Positions 39,986 through 50,576 of a stretch of 64,000 bases of DNA are shown here, one piece after another (position 1 is the first letter of the stretch; every line of letters starts with the position of its first letter). The notes beneath the pieces were generated by a model that made no database searches, had not been told where the DNA came from, and was given only the letters and a program-made list of their open reading frames with translations. The position numbers were made by a program, and so were the translations under genes. The DNA is taken from contig OW568883.1 of NCBI GenBank assembly GCA_938743325.2, forward strand, positions 1 through 64,000, written 5' to 3'. This stretch comes from Pycnococcus provasolii (taxonomy: Eukaryota; Chlorophyta; Pseudoscourfieldiophyceae; Pseudoscourfieldiales; Pycnococcaceae).

Positions 39986-42900
39986 AACGGGAAAAACAGA
40001 CAAGACGCGCGCAAGGCGCGCGCATTGATGCGAGCAGAAAAAGCCGCTGCAAATAACAATTCCACCAAAAAGGAGCAGCAGCAGCAGTGGTCGTCGGCGT
40101 CGTCGACACCGCCACCAAACAGACAGCAACCCACGAAACAAACAACACCCATCAAGCCGCCAACATCGCTCAACAAAACTCCCGCCGCCACCACAACAAC
40201 AGCCAACTCCTCCACCGCACAACAACAACGACGAAACGCGCGAGCACAATCGTCACAGCCAGCAACACCACCCAAGAAAACACCCATCAGTCCGCCAAAA
40301 CAAGCCTTGTCTGCCGAGGAAGATGCAAAGATTGCGCTACAAGATACGCACGTCGTGCGTGACGTCGACGCGGCGCGGCGTGCCGTCGAGCTGCTGAAGA
40401 GGCATGCGCGCGAAAATGAAGAACACGCACACGCTATCGATACGGAGGTGCAGTCGATCGACGTCAAGGCGGATGGGCCGTGTGGACATGGGCGTGTGAT
40501 TTGCATTAGCGTGTACGCTGGGCCGCTCGTCGACTTTGCCAACAATAAGATATACTCGCGTCTGTCAGATGTGCCCTCTGATGCAAGACGCACACTCTGG
40601 ATTGACACCGGCGTCGTTCTTACCGAAGAGCAGCAGCAGCAGCAGCAAACGGCGGCAGAGATGGAACCCCCAGTGAACCCGTGGCTCGAGGAGGCGAAGG
40701 CGAATGAAAAGAAAAAGAAGCCGAAGAGCAAGAAAGATGGCGACGTGGTTTCTGCAGAAACGTCGTCAGCAGAGACAGCAGCGTCTGAGGCATCTGATGC
40801 CGTCTCACAGCCGACGATGACGGTGTTTGGGAAGTATCCAAGCACGCTCGAGGACCCCGATCTGTACAAAGCCAACGATATCATGGAGGTGTTCCAAGAG
40901 TACTTGGAAGACGACGTCTCGCAGAAGGTTTGGCACAACTACGGATTTGATCGACACGTGCTTGAAAATGTCATGCTCGAGAATGGAAAAACGGTCAAGC
41001 TTGCGGGCTTTCACGGGGACACCATGCACATGGCACGGCTGTTCGATACGTCACGGCGTGCTGGTGCAGCGGCGGCGGCGACAGGTGAGGATGGCGAAGA
41101 TTCAGCGGGTGGAACGTCGTACAGCCTTGAGAGTCTGAGCACGGACAGAAACATATTCAGCCACTACGACGCTGAAAATGACTTGGAGGTGGTTGGAAGG
41201 ACCGGAAACGAGGGTGCCGAGGATCGTGAGAAAGCGAGGGAACTGCTCAGCGCAGCGTTCGCGAAGAGACGTTCGATGAAGGAGATTTTCAGCAAAAAGA
41301 AGGTGAAAAAGGACGGCACCGAGGGAAAGACTTCGGTGATGCCAGAGATGGAGGAGCTGCAGACGTCAGAGGAGACGAAGGACCTGTGGGTGGCATACTC
41401 CGGCACGGATGCCAAGGCGACGTGGATGCTATATCGCGCGCTGAGGTGCAATCTTCGGAGTGTATGTGCGAGGGTGGACAAGGCGCTGTACCCGTCGGAG
41501 GAGGGTCGAGACGACAGCAGCCGACGAACGCTCTGGAACGTCTATCGCGACTTCCTCCGTCCGTTTGGAGAGCTGCTGACGGATCTGGAGAGCGTCGGCG
41601 TTTGGGTCGACAGAGATGCGCTAAAGAAAGGCGAGGAGACGGCTCAGCAGGCTGAGAAGGACTGCATTCAGACGTTCGTCGACTGGGCGTCAACATACAT
41701 CGAGAACGCAAAGTACATCAATCCCGGCTCCGTCATCCAGCTGCGCCAGCTCTTCTACGCGGGGCTCGTGGACCCGAAAACAGGCAAGGAGATTGTTGCA
41801 GAAAGCCGAACGTTCAAGACGGAGAACACGGAGAACATCATCCTACCCGACGCGAAGACTTCGAAGCCGAAGAAGTACCTCGACTTTGATCTCACGGCAC
41901 TTCTGCCGGGCAAGCAGATGACCGTGTATGGAACCACGCCGAGCGGCCTGCCTCAGGTGAATGGCCCAATGCTGCGCAAGCTTGCGGGAAATCCTGGTGC
42001 TGGAAAGGCGTACCTTGACGCGCTCGACGCCGGGGAATCGTCGCCGCCGACGAATGGCTTGGGAGACGCGTTTTCAGCCTTTGGCGGTGGCCGCGAGGGT
42101 GCGCGCGCATGCCACGCCATTGACAAAATGTGCGAGGCGACAGCCATCCAAACACAGGTGGGCACCTTCCTGCAGCCTCTGCAGAAGCCGACGCACGACG
42201 AGCGCATTCACTGCAGCCTGAATCTCAACACGGAGACGGGTAGGCTGAGTTCAAGGCGGCCGAATATGCAGAACCTGCCGGCTCTGGAGAAGGACCTGTT
42301 CGGCGTGCGAAAGGCGATCCGTGCGGAGCACGGCAATGCGCTCGTGGTGGCTGACTACGGTCAGCTTGAGCTTCGCCTGCTCGCTCATCTCGCGCAGTGC
42401 CAGAGCATGCTGCACGCATTCGAGGTGGGTGGTGACTTTCACAGCCGCACGGCGCTGGGCATGTACGACCACATCAAGGAGGCGGTGTCGAAGCACGAGG
42501 TTCTGCTCGACTACAGCGAGCTTGACGACTCCATCCCCGATGGCGAGCGCCCGCCTCTCATCAAGGATGTCTATGCAAGCGAGCGACGCAAAGCGAAGGT
42601 TCTGAACTTCAGCATTGCTTACGGCAAGACGGAATACGGCCTTTCGAAGGACTTTGGCGTGAGCGTCGAGGAGGCGAAGGACACGGTGAACCGCTGGTAC
42701 GCCGACAGGCCTGAGGTACTCGCTTGGCAGGAGGAGCAAAGGCGCATGGCAATGCAGGATGGCTACGTGGCAACGATGCTCGGACGTCGGCGGAACCTTC
42801 CCAATGCGGCTGGTCGTGCAGGCGGTGGATCTGGTGGGCGCCGTATGTACAACAAGTTACAAGGTGGCGCGCTCCGTGCTGCGATCAACTCGCCGATCCA

Positions 42901-43168
42901 AGGCTCCGCGGCGGACGTCGCGATGTGCGCGATGATTCGCATCCACGGAAGCGAGGAGCTGCGTCGCCTCGGCTGGAAGCTGCTTCTGCAGGTGCACGAC
43001 GAGGTGATCCTGGAGGGTCCCGAGTCGTCGTCGCAGGAAGTGCTCGAGCTAACGCGCCAGCTCATGGAGAGCCCGTTCGACGGTCTCGTGGAGGCTGACC
43101 ACCCGGCGTTGAGCGTTGCACTGAGCGTGGATGCCAAAACAGATCTCACTTGGTACGACGCCAAGTAA
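39455..43168 (+). CDS. Plant-type organellar DNA polymerase I (family A, POP-like)
   Basis: Replicates plastid and/or mitochondrial DNA. From the ATG at 39455 the protein has 1237 residues. The first about 290 residues are Ser/Thr/Gln/Pro-rich, including a CAG-encoded poly-Gln near residue 168, and probably contain a targeting peptide. A 3'-5' exonuclease domain starts at AIDTEVQSIDVK (Exo I, D-x-E), with WHNYGFDRHVLEN and GFHGDTMHMARLFD (Exo II region). The polymerase domain has motif A LVVADYGQLELRLLAHL, motif B RRKAKVLNFSIAYGKTEYGL and motif C LLLQVHDEVILEGP. All key residues look intact. There is no 5'-3' exonuclease domain, as in plant organellar enzymes. Confidence 0.95.
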
Positions 43169-43343
43169 GTGACGACCCCGACCGTACAAGATGACACCAC
43201 GTAAGAAAAAAACTGTTACATCGACACATTTGTTCATATTATAATTTCTAAAGGTAACCCTAGTTTCCGCCTTTCCGGGTTCGGGCTCTGTTTTTTCTTT
43301 CACTTCGAGCCCCGCCCATTTTGGCGACGGACGCCAAGCAAAC

Positions 43344-43802
43344 ATGGGACAAAACCTCGTCAGCGAGGCGTCGAGTCGTCGTCGTCGCGGCGCGGTGAGA
43401 GAGCAGCAAACGCACGGCGACGCGGACGGCTTGGTGGAGACGGCCGTGGAGAAGGCTCGCGTGAGCCGCGAGACCATCTTTGCGTTCGTGACACAGTCGC
43501 TCGAGATGTTTGATGACCACGCATTCACCGAAAGCGTGCTCGAAGCTGCAAGAGTTGGCGGACCGCACGACGTCGAGCACGCCATTGAAAGTAAGCAGCG
43601 TGACATATTCAAAAGACTCGGAGCACCTGACGACGCGCTCGATAGCCTGCGCACGGTTGCGAGCCAATATCCCAACGACAAGCAGCTCATGAACGCGCTC
43701 AGAGCTCTTGCAGCGCGTGAGACGGACTTGCACAGCGCTGCGCGCAAGGCGACGCGTGCGTCCAAAAGCAGAGGTGGCAGCTCGCTTGCCAAGCGCGACT
43801 AG
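43344..43802 (+). CDS. Small unknown protein with possible myristoylation site
   Basis: A 152-residue protein that I do not recognise. It begins MGQNLVSEASS, which fits an N-myristoylation signal (Gly2, Ser8). The body is helical and charged (VETAVEKARVSRETIFAFVTQSL), with no transmembrane segment, and ends in a basic Ser/Gly/Lys tail. A telobox-like TAACCCTAG lies 81-89 bp upstream. The reading frame and start context look genuine, but homology is unknown. Confidence 0.6.
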   Translation: MGQNLVSEASSRRRRGAVREQQTHGDADGLVETAVEKARVSRETIFAFVTQSLEMFDDHAFTESVLEAARVGGPHDVEHAIESKQRDIFKRLGAPDDALDSLRTVASQYPNDKQLMNALRALAARETDLHSAARKATRASKSRGGSSLAKRD

Positions 43803-44059
43803 CAAGGCTCAGGCACAGGTCTTGCGGCGCCTTTTTTGTGTACGGTGCAGGCGCGAAGGGCACGCGGGTTGGTGGTGCCGCTCCAAGGACCGACTTCCTT
43901 CCTTTGCAAGTGCATTCGCGCAGTCTGCGCCTTGTTAGAATTTTATTCGTGTATCACTATTACAAAATTTCCTTGCTTGGTTGTTTTTTCTTCTTGTAGT
44001 TAATCTTCCTTTATTTCAGGTTTTGTTTTTTTTTTGTTGAAATGACGTTTTCGCCGTTT

Positions 44060-44803
44060 TCACGGAAGCAAGTCGTCGTCATCCGCGGGAGGGAGGAGGT
44101 CGTCGCCGTCGTCGATGTCGTCTTCCCCATCGTCGAGCAGTACGTCAATGGGAGGCACGTACGTCGCCGCCTTGGGCGCGTGTTTGAGCCAGGCGGTATC
44201 CTGCTGCACGCTACGCACCATGCTGTCGTACCTCTCGGCGTACTCTGCAGACACCTGTTCTTCGAACGTCGCCCCCGCGAACGACTCGCACGGAAGGTTT
44301 TCATCTTCCGCGAGCTGTCTCGCTCGCGCGTCAATGGTTTGCTGTTGAATTGTGTTGTTCTGCTGCTGCAGAGTTTGCTGTTGCAGCTGCTGCTGCAGTT
44401 GTTTTTTCTGCCTTTGCACGGTTCTTTGCTTCGTTTTGTTTGTCGTCGCCTGTTTGGCTGTTGTTTTGTGCGTGGTATTTGTGTTTGCGCCGTTCGTGAC
44501 ATCTCCGAGCACGCGCCTTCCTGGCGTCTTCGCGCCCAAGGCTCCCCCACCCCCACCCCCAAACGCGCCACTCTTAGAGGCTGCCGCCGCACCACCAAAC
44601 GGCGTAGAATTTCCCCCAAGCAGGCTTAGGGGCTTCTTCACCATGGAGGTATGATTGAGCATGGCTGATGATGATGACGACTTGCCCGGCGTCTTCCATA
44701 TGGAAGATAAAGCACCTTGAAGAGAGTTCTCGTCACCATAAGCAGCCAAAGAAGAGGAGGAAGGAGCATGAGCAGGTACAGAGGAGGGTAAGAGCGCGTC
44801 CAT
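44060..44803 (-). CDS. Securin/PATRONUS-like protein with D-box (tentative)
   Basis: A 247-residue low-complexity protein. It carries KTPGRRVLGDVTN at about residues 88-100, a destruction-box-like motif (R-x-x-L-x-D-x-x-N) similar to those of cyclins and plant securin-like PATRONUS proteins, plus basic residues and an earlier WKTPGKS. A Gln-rich coiled-coil-like stretch (about 125-155) is followed by an acidic C-terminus (DDGEDDIDDGDDLLPP). Short basic N-half and acidic C-half fit a securin, but sequence identity outside the motif is weak. It may instead be another APC/C substrate. Confidence 0.5.
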   Translation of the reverse strand: MDALLPSSVPAHAPSSSSLAAYGDENSLQGALSSIWKTPGKSSSSSAMLNHTSMVKKPLSLLGGNSTPFGGAAAASKSGAFGGGGGGALGAKTPGRRVLGDVTNGANTNTTHKTTAKQATTNKTKQRTVQRQKKQLQQQLQQQTLQQQNNTIQQQTIDARARQLAEDENLPCESFAGATFEEQVSAEYAERYDSMVRSVQQDTAWLKHAPKAATYVPPIDVLLDDGEDDIDDGDDLLPPADDDDLLP

Positions 44804-45397
44804 GACCAAATTAAACCAAACCAAAGGGAGTGTTGCGAATGATTCGGAATGGGAACGGGAATGGGGTAGAAAAACAGCCCAAGCAAAGCAAACGAGTGGA
44901 GAAACCAACAGCTGGAAACTGGAAAGGAGAAAAGGAAAGGAGAAAAAGGGAGGGAGAAAAGGGAAGTTCCGGAAAGGGAAGGAGTTCCGGGGAAATATTG
45001 AATATGGAATTTTAATTGTCAACACTCAAACAGAACAGAACAGAACAGAAGAGGGAGGTCAAGAGGCTCAGAAGTCAGAGAGAGAGATGGCAGAGAGATG
45101 GCATCAGAGAGGAACACATGAGGAACACTTGGGAGCAATCCCCTAACCCCCTGGGAAAGAATTGTGGTTCCCAGCATAGATGATTCGGGGTTCCCTGGAG
45201 GAGTCTTGTGACTTGTAACTTAAGCTTAGGATTGGGGAGCAGCATACTGCATAGCATAGCATGGCTGGCGTGGTTCTCGGAGAGGTTCTCGGATGCTCTA
45301 CGGGTAGAGGTGTGATGAACTTGACTTATTTCTTCGTTCACGAGCTGAAATTAACTTTACTGTACAGGGTAACACTTACTTGCTTTGATGGTTGGTT
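44804..45397. other. Intergenic spacer
   Basis: GA-rich DNA upstream of the D-box gene, with GGGAATGG-type repeats (44845-44870), AGAACAGAAC repeats near 45030 and GGCAGAGAGAT repeated near 45087. No gene recognised. Confidence 0.4.
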
Positions 45398-46357
45398 TTA
45401 CAAATCTTGCAACATAAATGGACCGGCGACGCCGCCGGGAGGTGCCTCGCCGTTGGTGTTGACTCCCCAGCACGCGATGCTGCCGTCGCGACGCAGCGCC
45501 AGTGAGTAACGCCAACCCGCTGCGATCGCGACGAAGTCTCCCACGATGCCGGCGGGAGGCGCCTGACCTAAGCCGTTGACTCCCCAGCACGCGATGCTGC
45601 CGTCGCGTCGAATCGCGAGCGAGTGGCAGCTCCCCGCAGCGATTGCGACGAAGTCTCCCACGACGCCGTTGGGAGGCGCCTGACCTAAGCCGTTGCGTCC
45701 CCAACACGCGATGCTGCCGTCGCGACGCAGCGCCAAAGAGTGACCACCACCCGCTGCGATCGCAAAGAAGTCTCCCACGACGCCGGCGGGAGGTGCCTGG
45801 CCGCGGTTGTTGCGTCCCCAGCACGCGATGCTGCCGTCGCGACGCAGCGCGATGGAGTGCTCGTAACCCGCGGCGATCGCGACGAAGTCGCCCGCGACGC
45901 CATCGGGAGGCGCCCGGCCGTCGTCGTTCGATCCCAAGCACGCGATGCTGCCGTCGCGATGCAGCGCGATGGAGTGACGCCCACCCGCTGCGATCGCGAC
46001 GAAGTCTCCCACGACGCCGTCGGGAGGCGCTTGGCCGAACCCGTTCTCGCCCCAGCACGCAATGCTGCCGTCGCGTCTAATTGCAAGCGAGTGATACGCA
46101 CCCGCGGTAACTGCGACGAATTCGCCGTCGACGCCGCCGGGAGGTGCCTGGCCGTCGCCGTTCGATCCCCAGAACGCGATGCCACTGTCGACTCGTCGCG
46201 CGAGCGAGTGGGCAAAACCCGTGGCAACCAGTCCAGAAGAAGATAGTCGCGCAATTCGAGTTCGCTCACGCTCCTTGGCAAGACGTCGTTCTCTCTGCCA
46301 AGGCACGAATGCGAGTCTGAGCGCCTCGTACGCCAGCTCTCCGAGAGCTGCTGCCAT
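45398..46357 (-). CDS. RCC1-like repeat protein
   Basis: A 319-residue protein from the ATG at 46357 made almost entirely of about seven repeats of about 37 residues with the pattern GDFVAIAAG..HSLALRRDGSIACWG.N..GQAPP. This is the RCC1-like beta-propeller unit. The N-terminus is basic (RERRLAKERERTRIAR). The repeats are also very similar at the DNA level (about 111-bp units), suggesting recent expansion or homogenisation. A regulator of a small GTPase or an E3-associated propeller is possible. An upstream in-frame ATG (46546) could add 63 residues. Confidence 0.8.
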   Translation of the reverse strand: MAAALGELAYEALRLAFVPWQRERRLAKERERTRIARLSSSGLVATGFAHSLARRVDSGIAFWGSNGDGQAPPGGVDGEFVAVTAGAYHSLAIRRDGSIACWGENGFGQAPPDGVVGDFVAIAAGGRHSIALHRDGSIACLGSNDDGRAPPDGVAGDFVAIAAGYEHSIALRRDGSIACWGRNNRGQAPPAGVVGDFFAIAAGGGHSLALRRDGSIACWGRNGLGQAPPNGVVGDFVAIAAGSCHSLAIRRDGSIACWGVNGLGQAPPAGIVGDFVAIAAGWRYSLALRRDGSIACWGVNTNGEAPPGGVAGPFMLQDL

Positions 46358-46558
46358 GGCGTCGAAGAATGAGAAACAGAACCTGATGAGGTGAGGGGAC
46401 ACTGAGGGGACAAACAGAGGGGACAAACAGAGGGCACGTCGCGTTTGGGGGTTAGGGCGAATCCAAACGATGGCTCCTCTTGGTCGTCTTCGAGTGGATC
46501 CACGCACGTCACAGGCAAGAGTAGTACTAAGTAGCAAGTACTCCACAGTAGTTAAGTA

Positions 46559-47824
46559 TTACACCTTATTATTCGTAGTACTAGTACCAGGTGTTGACGT
46601 GTTGTTATTAGCAGCATTCTCCTGAGGAACGGGCATGTAGCGCCAAGCAACCGCCAACAGAGAACCGACGATGCTCATCCATATCACACTCACAGCCGCG
46701 GGAACGCGAACGCTGTAGTCGGTGAAGTGCTTCGCCGCCAAGATGAAAGCAAAGCCGCTGCTCTTCATCGCCGTCTCGATCGCAACCGTGCGACTCACCT
46801 TCTCGCTCAGACGCATGCCGCGCGCGCCGAAGTATCCAAGTATGCCGCCAATCGCGTGAAGGAAAATCAACGGCCACTGCAGCGACCAACCAGCATCCAA
46901 AATCGCAGAAGCGCAACCGGCAACACTAGCACCCACGAGCGTGATAAATACAACCAGGCCTACCGCAGGACTGTGCTCCGCAATCGCACGGCCAGCCTTG
47001 GGCGCGTACTGGTTCAGCAGCAAACCGACGATGATCGGGAGCAAAACCACCTGAACGGTGCTCTTCGCAATGCCAAGCGCGTCCACCCCGACGATCGTGC
47101 CGAGCACGAGCTTCGCAATGAGCGGAGTCATCGCGATGCATCCGAACGTTGTCACCGTCGTCATCGCAACGGACAGGGCGACGTCTCCGCGCGCGACGTA
47201 CGTGCACAGGTTCGAAGCCTGACCTCCGTTGATGGACCCAACGAGCACGATACCCGCGAGGTACGCACTAGGCAGCCCACAGAACACTCCGATGGAGTAC
47301 GCCAAAACGGGCATGAGCAAGTAGCAGCACGCGAAGTTGAAGAGCACGGGGAGCGGCTTTTTGAGCGTTGCTTTCATGTCGTCGAACGTCAACGTGACTC
47401 CCATCGTGAGCATGATGAGCGCAAGTCCGTTGACGAAGAGGTCGTTCGTCATCCAGCTCGTGTACATCGTCGGCGCGACAAGCCCGCTGACAGCCGCGAG
47501 CGCCGTCCACACCGGGAAGAGCGTGTTCATGCCCTCAACAATTTTCTTGTACGTCGACGACGAGGGTGGCGCAGATGATGGTGCTGCTGTGCCATCAGAC
47601 GCCGCGCGCGTGGTCACGGCATGGCGCATGCCTTTGCGCGAAGGCGTGAAGTCGTCGCAGGGAAAGGCCGCAGAGAGCGTGCCGCCTTGCTTCCTGTTCG
47701 CAGCGCGAAGGCGAACGAAGCGCTGACGAGGGCAGACTGAGGCGAGCACAGGAGCACGCGAGCGAGAACAACACGGGACGAGTCTGGCACGTAACAAGGC
47801 TGCTGACACACCAGAGACGGCCAT
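46559..47824 (-). CDS. Plastid sodium/bile-acid-symporter-family (BASS) transporter
   Basis: BASS proteins move organic anions with sodium across the plastid envelope. From the ATG at 47824 the protein has 421 residues. A Ser/Arg-rich transit-like N-terminus of about 80 residues is followed by about nine to ten hydrophobic helices. Recognisable segments include LALIMLTMGVTLTFDDM, GSINGGQASNLCTYVARGD and AIETAMKSSGFAFILAAKHF, the two conserved sodium-site regions. The substrate (pyruvate, pantoate-type or glucosinolate-related acids in plant relatives) cannot be assigned. It shares its upstream region with NAA40. Confidence 0.9.
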   Translation of the reverse strand: MAVSGVSAALLRARLVPCCSRSRAPVLASVCPRQRFVRLRAANRKQGGTLSAAFPCDDFTPSRKGMRHAVTTRAASDGTAAPSSAPPSSSTYKKIVEGMNTLFPVWTALAAVSGLVAPTMYTSWMTNDLFVNGLALIMLTMGVTLTFDDMKATLKKPLPVLFNFACCYLLMPVLAYSIGVFCGLPSAYLAGIVLVGSINGGQASNLCTYVARGDVALSVAMTTVTTFGCIAMTPLIAKLVLGTIVGVDALGIAKSTVQVVLLPIIVGLLLNQYAPKAGRAIAEHSPAVGLVVFITLVGASVAGCASAILDAGWSLQWPLIFLHAIGGILGYFGARGMRLSEKVSRTVAIETAMKSSGFAFILAAKHFTDYSVRVPAAVSVIWMSIVGSLLAVAWRYMPVPQENAANNNTSTPGTSTTNNKV

Positions 47825-47920
47825 GAAGCGTTGGAGAGAACTACTTATGAGGATTATTTTCGCACAGGTTGTGTGTGCCCTCCAAGCCAGCCACATGCCT
47901 GCCCAAAGCCGGCGGAACCC

Positions 47921-47980
47921 GAACCCTAATAAGAATGCCCTAATGCCCTAATGCCCCACTAATGCCCTTCCTAATGCCCT
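47921..47980. repeat. CCCTAA/CCCTAATG repeat in a divergent promoter
   Basis: Begins AACCCTAATAA and continues with about five CCCTAATG-type units. It lies about 100-155 bp upstream of the BASS start and about 110-170 bp upstream of the NAA40 start. Confidence 0.75.
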
Positions 47981-48088
47981 TTTTTACCGGAGTTCCCGCC
48001 CTTTCCATTCCATTGATTTCGCTCCTCCCTCTCCCTCTCCATGGCCGTGCCCCCCGTCGTTTTGTCGTTTTTGTTTTGATGGCGCACA

Positions 48089-48829
48089 ATGAAGTCTTGT
48101 GCAGAAGTCACAGTCATGGGTCTTGCCACTCACTCAGGCTCAGGAAGTCGTCGCTCAGGAAGCCGGACTGCGAAAGATACGGTATTGTGTACTCTCGCGC
48201 ACGCGTACGCCGTCACAGACTGTACCCTCACACTCGACGACGATGCCAACCTTGGCAACAGGCTCTTTGGCTCGAGTGACGACAACTTCAAGGTAAGAGT
48301 TGGCGCACTTTCGTCGTTCACGGCGTCGCAGCAGCGAGAACTCTTCGAGGTTCTGCAGCAAAACATGGCGCCCTTCTATGGCGCACACTCGTGGAAAACC
48401 AAAATGGCGCGCCAGAAGAAGAAAGAGTCGAAGCAGACGGACGCGAGGTTCGCGGCGGTCTTTGGTACACAGCACGCGAACGACGAGAAGTTGGCGGCGT
48501 TCATGCAGTTCCGATTCGTCGAGGAAGAGGGCGAACCTGTCGTCTACATCTACGAACTGCAAGTGCAAGCCAACTACCAAACACAAGGACTCGGCAAGAA
48601 GCTCGTCGCTCTTGCCGAGCAGCAGGGAAATCGCGCGAACCAAGCCTTGACAAGTGCGCCACCACTAACAAAGGTCATGCTGACGGTCCACAAGTCAAAC
48701 GAAAGAGCGCGAGCCTTCTACCGACGTCTCGGCTTCGACGTCGACGACATTTCACCCGCGAAGAGCGACGCCGAGGGCGACGACGCTGGATACTACGACT
48801 ACGAAATCCTATCGAAGCCATTCTCGTGA
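48089..48829 (+). CDS. NAA40: N-alpha-acetyltransferase NAA40 (NatD)
   Basis: NatD acetylates the N-terminal Ser of histones H4 and H2A. The protein has 246 residues, close to the family's size. The GNAT core includes FMQFRFVEEEGEPVVYIYELQ, the acetyl-CoA loop QTQGLGKKLV and KVMLTVHKSNERARAFYRRL, then FDVDDISPAK and YYDYEILSK. The last two segments are distinctive for NAA40 rather than other N-acetyltransferases. HSWKTKM upstream also matches. No targeting peptide. An out-of-frame ATG ten bases upstream (48079) could act as a short upstream frame. Confidence 0.93.
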   Translation: MKSCAEVTVMGLATHSGSGSRRSGSRTAKDTVLCTLAHAYAVTDCTLTLDDDANLGNRLFGSSDDNFKVRVGALSSFTASQQRELFEVLQQNMAPFYGAHSWKTKMARQKKKESKQTDARFAAVFGTQHANDEKLAAFMQFRFVEEEGEPVVYIYELQVQANYQTQGLGKKLVALAEQQGNRANQALTSAPPLTKVMLTVHKSNERARAFYRRLGFDVDDISPAKSDAEGDDAGYYDYEILSKPFS

Positions 48830-49011
48830 ATCGCTGCGAGTGGAAAGCTGAGATGCCTCATTCAGTAATATGAAGTGTACTTTATAAACTCCTCTGTGCA
48901 GCGGTCTTCCATTCACACCACTCAGCACGCTCACGTCGACTATGTAGTACTTATTAGGATATTTGTACATCCTTAAGGTTAGCTGGGCGAGAGATTCACC
49001 CCACGTGGAGG

Positions 49012-49036
49012 GTAACCCTAACCCTAACCCTAACCA
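49012..49036. repeat. Short interstitial telomeric repeat
   Basis: Four CCCTAA-type units directly after a CCACGTGG element at about 49000. It is not close to a recognised start codon. Confidence 0.85.
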
Positions 49037-49451
49037 GACCTCCACGAAGAAAGCACATTAGATTTTATAGGGGATATGTAGACGGTGATTGACGGTGATT
49101 GCTCGCTCGGTAGGAAGTAGTCGGTGAAACGTAAATGCAAATAAATGGCGAATCTCCTTCGAATCCCGCTCCTCCTCGCACTCGCACAGGTTGCGCCGCG
49201 TACAGTACGTAAAAAATCCACCGGGAAAGCGTGAAGTTCAGGGAAATCAGCGAGCGAAAATACAATAATAAGGGCCACCTTATTTTAAAAAATATTAGGC
49301 AAGCCGCAAGGTATGTAAATAGAAGTAGGAAGAAGTAGTACTATGGAGGAAGTTCTAAGGGTGGTAAAATTTTACATATCTGACGTTCCTAAAAAACTTT
49401 TTAGTCTACCAAATACATGCTCAACAAGGATGGGCAAAGGATAGATAGATG

Positions 49452-49479
49452 CACCTAACCTTAAGGTTAAGGTTAGGTG
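49452..49479. repeat. Inverted repeat
   Basis: Perfect 13-bp arms CACCTAACCTTAA and its complement around a 2-base loop (GG). Confidence 0.8.
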
Positions 49480-50069
49480 GTCAGCCACCTGGTCAGCCGT
49501 TCTTTGTCGAGGTTTTCTCGCCGCAGGGAGGCGTGAGCGGAGATATGAGCGGTGAATTATCACGCCTCTCCGCGTCTCTCGAGGCGTCGAGGCGTCGAGA
49601 TACAGCCGGTATATCGTGCATTTGTCTTTCTAGAACGCGCCGGCGGTCCAGAATTTGGCCGGTATCTTTTTCCAGCACCGGAGGGACGCCCGCCGTGGTC
49701 GAGTCTCAGTAGTCGAACCGTTCGACTTCCACCCTGGTGGTGGTTTCCGGATTTCAGCCGGCCGAACGCACGCGCTTTCCCTTCCCCTTGGCTTTGCTTT
49801 CCCACCGTCAAGAAGAAAGAGCTTGCTTCGTCTGCTTCATCACACGCTCGCCGTCTTTCATTTTCCCTTTTCTAAGCGTCTTCTAAGCTCTGGAGGACGC
49901 TCTTTAGCTCACCGAGTGGTGCTAAGTAAGAGAGAGGCGTGGTGGCCGGTGGCGTCCATACTGTAGGTAAGCGTGGTGCTACATCATACACAACAGAACA
50001 CAACAACATATCACATCACGTCCTGTATTCATTGCTGGCCTTGCAACAACACAAGAAGAAGAAGAAGCA

Positions 50070-50576
50070 ATGGGGTGCACGTCCTCCAGGTCGGTGCAAA
50101 CGCACGACAAAGTGTACTGGATCCAGGATAAGGGCAAGGGAAAGAGCAGCAGGTCAGCACGCCAACGCATCGAAGAAGCGCTCGGGGGACACGAGGACAT
50201 GAGCGTCACGGTTGGCTCGCACAGCAGCGCAAGCTTTACGTCCAACAACTCGTTGGGCGCGTCTAGCGTGAGCAGCTTCTCACTGTCGATGTCGTCGTTC
50301 ACGTCGCAAACTTCCGACGAAGGAGACAACGAAGGCCGGCCCAGGTCGACGAACGATGGACGAAGGACGGAGAGCCTTGAGCGTATCATGGACAGCGCCA
50401 TGAATGGTTTCGGCAACGCGCGACTTGATTTGGAAAAGGCGAGTCTCGCAGAAGTCAAGAGGCGTGCGCTCGTGGTGAAGTACGAGCAGACGAGGCGGCG
50501 CGCGAGGAAGCAGATCGCTGAAGAGCCGGAGTGGGACTACTTGAGCTCGAGTCTCTACGACACCAACTCGGACTGA
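50070..50576 (+). CDS. Small unknown protein with MGC acylation motif
   Basis: A 168-residue protein of unknown function. It begins MGCTSSRSVQ, a classic dual-acylation motif (Gly2 myristoyl, Cys3 palmitoyl) that would hold it on a membrane. The middle is Ser-rich (residues about 48-90). The C-terminal half forms a charged helix (LERIMDSAMNGFGNARLDLEKA) and ends with an acidic EPEWDYLSSSLYD segment. It is likely regulatory or structural. No family recognised. Confidence 0.6.
   Translation: MGCTSSRSVQTHDKVYWIQDKGKGKSSRSARQRIEEALGGHEDMSVTVGSHSSASFTSNNSLGASSVSSFSLSMSSFTSQTSDEGDNEGRPRSTNDGRRTESLERIMDSAMNGFGNARLDLEKASLAEVKRRALVVKYEQTRRRARKQIAEEPEWDYLSSSLYDTNSD

Larger units (their letters stand above)
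48830..50069. other. Gene-free region with telomeric block and palindrome
   Basis: A 1.24-kb gap. It has CCCTAA units at 49012-49036, an inverted repeat at 49452-49479 next to the repeated phrase CAGCCACCTGGTCAGCC, and a GGCGTCGA duplication near 49580-49595. No gene or RNA recognised. Confidence 0.5.

Noticed and set aside
39808-40938. 376-codon antisense frame over the DNA polymerase N-terminus
   Set aside because: Cys/Ser/Val runs opposite the CAG/ACA repeats; no recognisable domain.
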